Positions 42,432 through 45,976 of a stretch of 45,976 nucleotides of DNA are shown here, piece by piece; within the stretch, counting starts at the first letter, position 1, and the number at the start of each line of letters is the position of its first letter. The stretch spans positions 1 through 45,976 of the forward strand of contig DFFV01000001.1 in the NCBI GenBank assembly GCA_002371625.1. Reading direction: 5' to 3'. The translations under genes were made by a program, and so were the position numbers. A model generated the notes under the pieces. It had not been told where the DNA came from. It searched no databases and saw nothing but the letters and a program-made list of their open reading frames with translations. The stretch comes from Ruminococcus sp. UBA3767 (GTDB lineage: Bacteria > Bacillota > Clostridia > Oscillospirales > Ruminococcaceae).

Positions 42432-42480
42432 GCGATATGCAAATATTTTTGTATTTTATACACATTTTCGGCTCAATCCC

Positions 42481-42521
42481 TGAATATTCAGCAATAATAT
42501 GCAAATAAATATTCATTTGCA
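42481..42521. promoter_or_regulatory. Candidate ArgR boxes
   Basis: TGAATATTCA (42481-42490) is a perfect palindrome. A 22-bp near-perfect palindrome with arms TGCAAAT and ATTTGCA and core AATATT follows at 42500-42521. Both resemble ARG boxes (TGAAT-like half-sites). They lie between the divergent argG and flavin-reductase promoters, 50-90 bp upstream of the argG -35. Confidence 0.5.
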
Positions 42522-42620
42522 GGTGTTTTCGCCGGATAAAGCTGTACACTTTCCAAAAACACGGGCATATTCCAACTAATATTATAGCACTTCCATTCCT
42601 AAAAATCAACAGCAAAAGGC

Positions 42621-42649
42621 TTGCATTTTCAAGTTTTTTGGTGTATAAT
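42621..42649 (+). promoter_or_regulatory. Promoter of flavin reductase-like gene
   Basis: TTGCAT (42621-42626), 17-bp spacer, TATAAT (42644-42649), which argues against an in-frame start at 42638 and supports ATG 42710. Confidence 0.75.
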
Positions 42650-42709
42650 CCAATAGAAATGTGCAGTGCGGCGGTTCGCAGTGCGAAAACAGGAAAGGCG
42701 GTAGAAAAC

Positions 42710-43249
42710 ATGGCAGGAAAAATGGAGGAGCTGGGCTTTGTAAAGCTCACGCAGGAACAGCTGACAGAGCTGGAGATAAACCCGTTCAAAGCTATCGGCA
42801 AGGACTGGATGCTGGTATCGGCAGGCGATGAGAAAAAGTGGAACACCATGACAGCGTCGTGGGGTTACATGGGAGTTATGTGGGGAGCAAACTCGGCAGT
42901 AGTAGCGCTGCGCCCGCAGAGATACACCAAGGAATTTGTTGATTCAAATGAGTATTTCAGCATCAGCTTTTTTGATGAAACATACAGGCAGGCACTTGCA
43001 TTTTGCGGTGCAAACAGCGGAAGAGATGTTGACAAGGCAAAGGAAACGGGGCTGAAGCCTGTTTTCACAGACGGCTCGGTGGGTTTTGAGCAGGCAAGAC
43101 TGGTAATGGTGTGCAAAAAGCAGTTTGCGCAGGAGATGAAGCTGGAGTGCCTGACAGATGAAAGGTGCAAAGAAAACTGGTATCCGGGCGGAGACTATCA
43201 TACACAGTATATTGGTGAAATTATTGCTGTATATGTAAAAAAACAATGA
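42710..43249 (+). CDS. Flavin reductase-like protein (FMN-binding split barrel)
   Basis: 179 residues. The segment LVSAGDEKKWNTMTASWGYMGVMWGANSAVVALRPQRYTKEF, residues 35-77, is the FMN-binding region of the flavoredoxin/flavin reductase family. EYFSISFFDETYRQALAFCGANSGRDVDK follows, as usual. Such proteins bind FMN and act as small reductases, donor unknown. It is divergent from argG and lies directly before the T-box promoter, with no clear terminator between. Confidence 0.82.
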   Translation: MAGKMEELGFVKLTQEQLTELEINPFKAIGKDWMLVSAGDEKKWNTMTASWGYMGVMWGANSAVVALRPQRYTKEFVDSNEYFSISFFDETYRQALAFCGANSGRDVDKAKETGLKPVFTDGSVGFEQARLVMVCKKQFAQEMKLECLTDERCKENWYPGGDYHTQYIGEIIAVYVKKQ

Positions 43250-43255
43250 CATCGC

Positions 43256-43284
43256 TTGACAAAAGCATTGGCGTGTGTTATATT
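43256..43284 (+). promoter_or_regulatory. Promoter of T-box operon
   Basis: TTGACA (43256-43261), 17-bp spacer, TATATT (43279-43284). The transcription start would be near 43291, just before stem I of the leader. Confidence 0.8.
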
Positions 43285-43289
43285 GATTC

Positions 43290-43571
43290 TATTATTTTAA
43301 ATACAGATAAAATGCAGTGATGGGAACAAGTAGGTTATTGTGTCTGGCGTTCAGAGAGCTCTCGGTAGGTGAAAGAGGGTACGCAGGCAATAAGTGAATA
43401 CATCCCTGAGCAGATGCGGTGAAAATGGCAGTAGCCGTGTACGTTTGGCTCACGTTACAGAGCGGAGTTGCAAGGTCAACTCATGAGGTCTGTCTTGTGA
43501 AGGACAGGCAAATCGAGGTGGTACCACGTTCAATCGTCCTCTGATGAGCATTTGCTCGTCGGAGGTTTTTT
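43290..43571 (+). ncRNA. T-box leader, probable tyrosine specifier
   Basis: About 280 nt. The T-box motif AGGTGGTACCACG is at 43516-43528. The terminator CCTCTGATGAGCA/TGCTCGTCGGAGG plus TTTTTT lies at 43538-43571, mutually exclusive with the antiterminator. In stem I the codon TAC (43399-43401) sits in the GAA-NNN-A context typical of the specifier loop, so uncharged tRNA-Tyr should allow read-through. tyrS is the third gene downstream, which supports the assignment. Stem II/III details were not folded. Confidence 0.88.
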
Positions 43572-43598
43572 GTGTGACAAAGGAAAAGGAGAGAAAAT

Positions 43599-44762
43599 AT
43601 GAATAACATTTGGAACAGGTCAGCGGTCAGTACTGTTGGGGCAGCTAAACTGAGAGACGACAGGCTCACTATGTATTGTGACATTTTCAGAAGGATAGTC
43701 AGGAGCACAAGGCAGTATCTTTGTGTGCAGATAATAACATATCTGCTGTTGTCTTATTGTATGTTCTGGACACTAATGAACGCCAAGGGGCTGATAGAGC
43801 TGCTGCTGTATGGGTTCTTCCCGATAGCAGGGATAATAGTAACTGCGGGAAGACGTGATATGAAGGGCAACCTTATAGGTATGATAATAGATGTCGTTTC
43901 GGTAGCGGTATATTTATATTATCATGCTATGGGCGTGCCGCAGCTGGTTTTTCTTTCCGGCTCGCTGGTGATACACAGTATCCGTGCTCAAAAGCTGTAT
44001 TGCCTGAGTCTTATAAAGGATCTTTACGGATTCCCGAGATTCAGCAGCTTTGATATATGCAACTATATAACAGGTGATGACAGATTTGCCGATACAGTAG
44101 CTTTGAGCTATGAAAGAGTGTTTGATAACGAGCTTATGAAATATGAGCGTTCAAGACACTTTATACCAAGGTTCTTTAAGAAGGTACAGCTTGTTGCTGT
44201 TGCAGCGATCGTTGTGGGAGTGGGCGCAGTTTGTTTCGCATCGTCGGTTACGGGCAAGATAAAGGCTGCGGAAAATGTAAACTCGATAGCAAACAAAACA
44301 AGTGGTGCTGTCAAGGGCAACGTCACCAGGATACAGAGTGTAAAGTCTTATGGTGTTGAAGGGCTGACAGATGATGAATACTGGGTGAGCTTCGGCGGCC
44401 AGCAGGTGTGCTTCAGCGTTCCGCAGTCAAAGACAGACGATTTTGAGGCGATGCTGTCATATCAGCATCCGGGTGAGTTCCACTCACACAGCAAAAAGGG
44501 TATAAGACCTTCCTCTGAGCCGATCGACTTTGTGGGAGAGGTAGTCAGCATAGATGACAGCGAAAAAATACAGTCTAAGCTGGAGGCAGCAGGCATAACC
44601 GCTGAAAATGCTTCGGCATACAACAAGGATTACTATATCAGGGTGTACAGCACATCGTTTTATGAAACTGTGCAGAGGATAGGCACGCTGACACTTATTA
44701 TCGGCGCATTTGTATGGTCGGGAACAATACTGCTGGGCAGCCTTGAAAAAAGAAGATTTTAA
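43599..44762 (+). CDS. Membrane protein of unknown function under the T-box
   Basis: 387 residues. Hydrophobic helices lie near 43-62, 65-84, 90-112 and 118-132. A soluble segment with a Tyr/Phe-rich patch (LYGFPRFSSFDICNYITGDDRFADT) follows, then one helix near 200-220, an extracytoplasmic or cytoplasmic domain of about 130 residues (VNSIANKTSGAVKGNVTRIQSVKSYGVEGL...) and a last helix near 362-380. I do not recognise a family and see no transporter motif. It begins 28 nt after the T-box terminator with AAGGAGAG before ATG, so tyrosine starvation should induce it first. Confidence 0.75.
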   Translation: MNNIWNRSAVSTVGAAKLRDDRLTMYCDIFRRIVRSTRQYLCVQIITYLLLSYCMFWTLMNAKGLIELLLYGFFPIAGIIVTAGRRDMKGNLIGMIIDVVSVAVYLYYHAMGVPQLVFLSGSLVIHSIRAQKLYCLSLIKDLYGFPRFSSFDICNYITGDDRFADTVALSYERVFDNELMKYERSRHFIPRFFKKVQLVAVAAIVVGVGAVCFASSVTGKIKAAENVNSIANKTSGAVKGNVTRIQSVKSYGVEGLTDDEYWVSFGGQQVCFSVPQSKTDDFEAMLSYQHPGEFHSHSKKGIRPSSEPIDFVGEVVSIDDSEKIQSKLEAAGITAENASAYNKDYYIRVYSTSFYETVQRIGTLTLIIGAFVWSGTILLGSLEKRRF

Positions 44763-44835
44763 ATATAAATAATATAAAAGAAATAATATAAAAGGAAAAT
44801 AAAGAACAAAGAGCATGAACAAGGGGGGACATGAA

Positions 44836-45312
44836 ATGTTCAGAGAGATGAGAAGACAGAAACAGGCGATAAGCCGTGAGGAGTGCATAAGGCTTTTAAA
44901 GAGCGAAACTCGTGGAGTGCTTGCTATGAGAGGCGATGACGATTACCCTTACTGCGTGCCGATAAACCACTATTACTGCGAGGAAGACGGAAAGATATAT
45001 TTTCACGGCGGTATGGCAGGGCACCGTGTCGATGCCGTTAAAAAGCACGATAAGGTGTGCTATACCCTTTATGATGAGGGCTACATCAAGGAAGGCGACT
45101 GGGCACTGCACGTTAAGAGCGTGGTGATATTCGGGCGCATAAAGATAGTTGAGGATCCCGACAGGGCGATAGAGCTTTGCAGACAGCTCAGCTATAAGTT
45201 CACAAACGATGAGAACTATATAAACGAAGAGATCAGAAAGTGCGCAAAGACAACGCTGGTAATGGAGCTTGAGATAGAGCACATGACGGGCAAGCTGGTA
45301 AGCGAGAAATAG
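44836..45312 (+). CDS. Pyridoxamine 5'-phosphate oxidase-like FMN protein (NimA type)
   Basis: 158 residues. The split-barrel signature is clear: ISREECIRLLKSETRGVLAMRGDDDYPYCVPINHYYCEEDGKIYFHGGMAGHRVDAVKKHDKVCYTLYD. This is the NimA-like subgroup of small flavin-binding oxidoreductases. Genuine nitroimidazole resistance is only shown for a few members, so it is not claimed here. ATG 44836 follows AAGGGGGG at good spacing, whereas ATG 44815 has no site. It lies between the T-box membrane protein and tyrS in one operon. Substrate unknown. Confidence 0.88.
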   Translation: MFREMRRQKQAISREECIRLLKSETRGVLAMRGDDDYPYCVPINHYYCEEDGKIYFHGGMAGHRVDAVKKHDKVCYTLYDEGYIKEGDWALHVKSVVIFGRIKIVEDPDRAIELCRQLSYKFTNDENYINEEIRKCAKTTLVMELEIEHMTGKLVSEK

Positions 45313-45325
45313 CAGGGGAGAATTG

Positions 45326-45380
45326 CCGGGCGTTTACGGGGAAATACCCGATGACATCGGGAATACAGAGCATAGCCCGG
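45326..45380 (+). promoter_or_regulatory. Structured leader before tyrS
   Basis: An outer stem CCGGGC/GCCCGG (45326-45331, 45375-45380) encloses an inner hairpin CCCGAT/ATCGGG (45347-45361). A competing hairpin CGGG/CCCG (45337-45350) uses the same CCCG. No T-run follows, so it is not an obvious terminator; it may be a processing or translation-control element. Confidence 0.45.
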
Positions 45381-45417
45381 TCATAAAAACATATAAAATA
45401 AAACGGAGGAAAAGAAA

Positions 45418-45976
45418 ATGACTTGTTACGAAGAACTTGTAAGACGTGGGCTTATAGCTCAGGTAACGGACGAAAAAGAGATCAGTGATATGATTAACAA
45501 CGGAAAGGCAACTTTCTATATCGGATTTGATCCAACTGCCGACAGCCTGCACGTTGGTCACTTTATGGCGCTTTGCCTTATGAAAAGGCTTCAGATGGCA
45601 GGCAACAAGCCTATCGCACTGCTGGGCGGCGGCACGGGAATGATAGGCGATCCTTCCGGAAAGAGCGATATGAGAAAGATGCTCACAAAGGAAACTATCG
45701 AGCATAACGTTGAATGCTTCAAAAAGCAGATGAGCCGCTTTATAGACTTTTCCGACGGCAAGGCAATGGTAGTTAACAATGCCGACTGGCTGCTTGATCT
45801 GAACTATGTTGATGTTCTGCGTGAGGTCGGCGCTTGCTTCTCGGTAAACAAAATGCTTTCGTTTGAGTGCTATAAGCAGAGAATGGAAAGAGGACTGACT
45901 TTCCTTGAGTTCAACTATATGATAATGCAGTCCTACGATTTCTATATGCTGTTCCAGAAATACGGCTGCAATATGC
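45418..45976 (+). CDS. tyrS: Tyrosyl-tRNA synthetase, 3' truncated by window end
   Basis: 186 codons are visible. Class I features are [27 protein letters not shown] near residues 36-62 (HVGH is the HIGH motif) and [17 protein letters not shown] near 70. The late KMSKS motif lies beyond the window. It charges tRNA-Tyr. GGAGG sits at 45405-45409. The Tyr-type T-box at 43290 probably controls it through the two intervening genes, with the structured segment just upstream as a possible second control. Confidence 0.95.
   Translation, partial: MTCYEELVRRGLIAQVTDEKEISDMINNGKATFYIGFDPTADSLHVGHFMALCLMKRLQMAGNKPIALLGGGTGMIGDPSGKSDMRKMLTKETIEHNVECFKKQMSRFIDFSDGKAMVVNNADWLLDLNYVDVLREVGACFSVNKMLSFECYKQRMERGLTFLEFNYMIMQSYDFYMLFQKYGCNM

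Noticed and set aside
44836..45312. Nitroimidazole resistance (nim) gene
   Set aside because: The fold is NimA-like, but this is a very broad family and the operon context with tyrS gives no support for resistance.

Overview
The window looks like a chromosomal segment of an anaerobic gut or rumen Firmicute, most likely Ruminococcus or a close relative (Oscillospirales). The clues are near-canonical sigma-A promoters, strong GGAGG-type ribosome binding sites, a T-box leader, serine/threonine-rich lipoprotein linkers, CWB2 cell-wall-binding repeats and the arginine genes of the ArgJ cyclic pathway. The genus is an inference from gene content. I see no prophage, insertion sequence, CRISPR array or tRNA gene.

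Positions 1-10.3 kb: the end of an effector-binding (AraC/GyrI-type) protein, a MutS-like ATPase, a cardiolipin synthase (minus strand), a PAS/class III nucleotide cyclase, a tandem pair of YibE/F membrane proteins, an NCS2 nucleobase permease and a GH25 lysozyme-like lipoprotein (minus strand).

Positions 10.7-16.3 kb: a thiol/gamma-glutamyl neighbourhood. It holds a class II amidotransferase, a GshA-type glutamate-cysteine ligase, a beta-lactamase-fold serine hydrolase, a second glutamate-cysteine ligase of the plant/EgtA type, and a NifS/IscS cysteine desulfurase. The last two carry the same palindrome, TCCTAC-N7-GTAGG(A/T), at the same place just downstream of the promoter, which suggests one Rrf2/IscR-like regulon.

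Positions 16.4-26.7 kb: cell-envelope genes. These are a membrane-anchored class A beta-lactamase-like enzyme, three consecutive secreted surface proteins (two share a C-terminal region of about 280 residues, the third has CWB2 repeats), a YitT-family protein, and a TetR-DUF998 operon with two overlapping operators on its promoter.

Positions 27-29.1 kb: a cyclic-di-GMP phosphodiesterase (EAL) fused to a long C-terminal beta-helix-like region without an export signal.

Positions 29.2-42.3 kb: all genes on the minus strand, covering the arginine pathway from glutamate: argG, argH, argC, argJ, argB, argD and argF. They are interleaved with a pentapeptide-repeat protein, three small or medium membrane proteins, two GNAT acetyltransferases, a 71-residue protein and a GH3 hexosaminidase-like lipoprotein. 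Two gaps inside this block, and the gap at 10.3-10.7 kb, hold a mosaic family of short hairpins whose stems differ by compensated changes.

Positions 42.6-45.98 kb: a flavin-reductase-like protein, then a tyrosine T-box leader followed not by tyrS but by a membrane protein and an FMN split-barrel protein. tyrS comes third and is cut by the window end.
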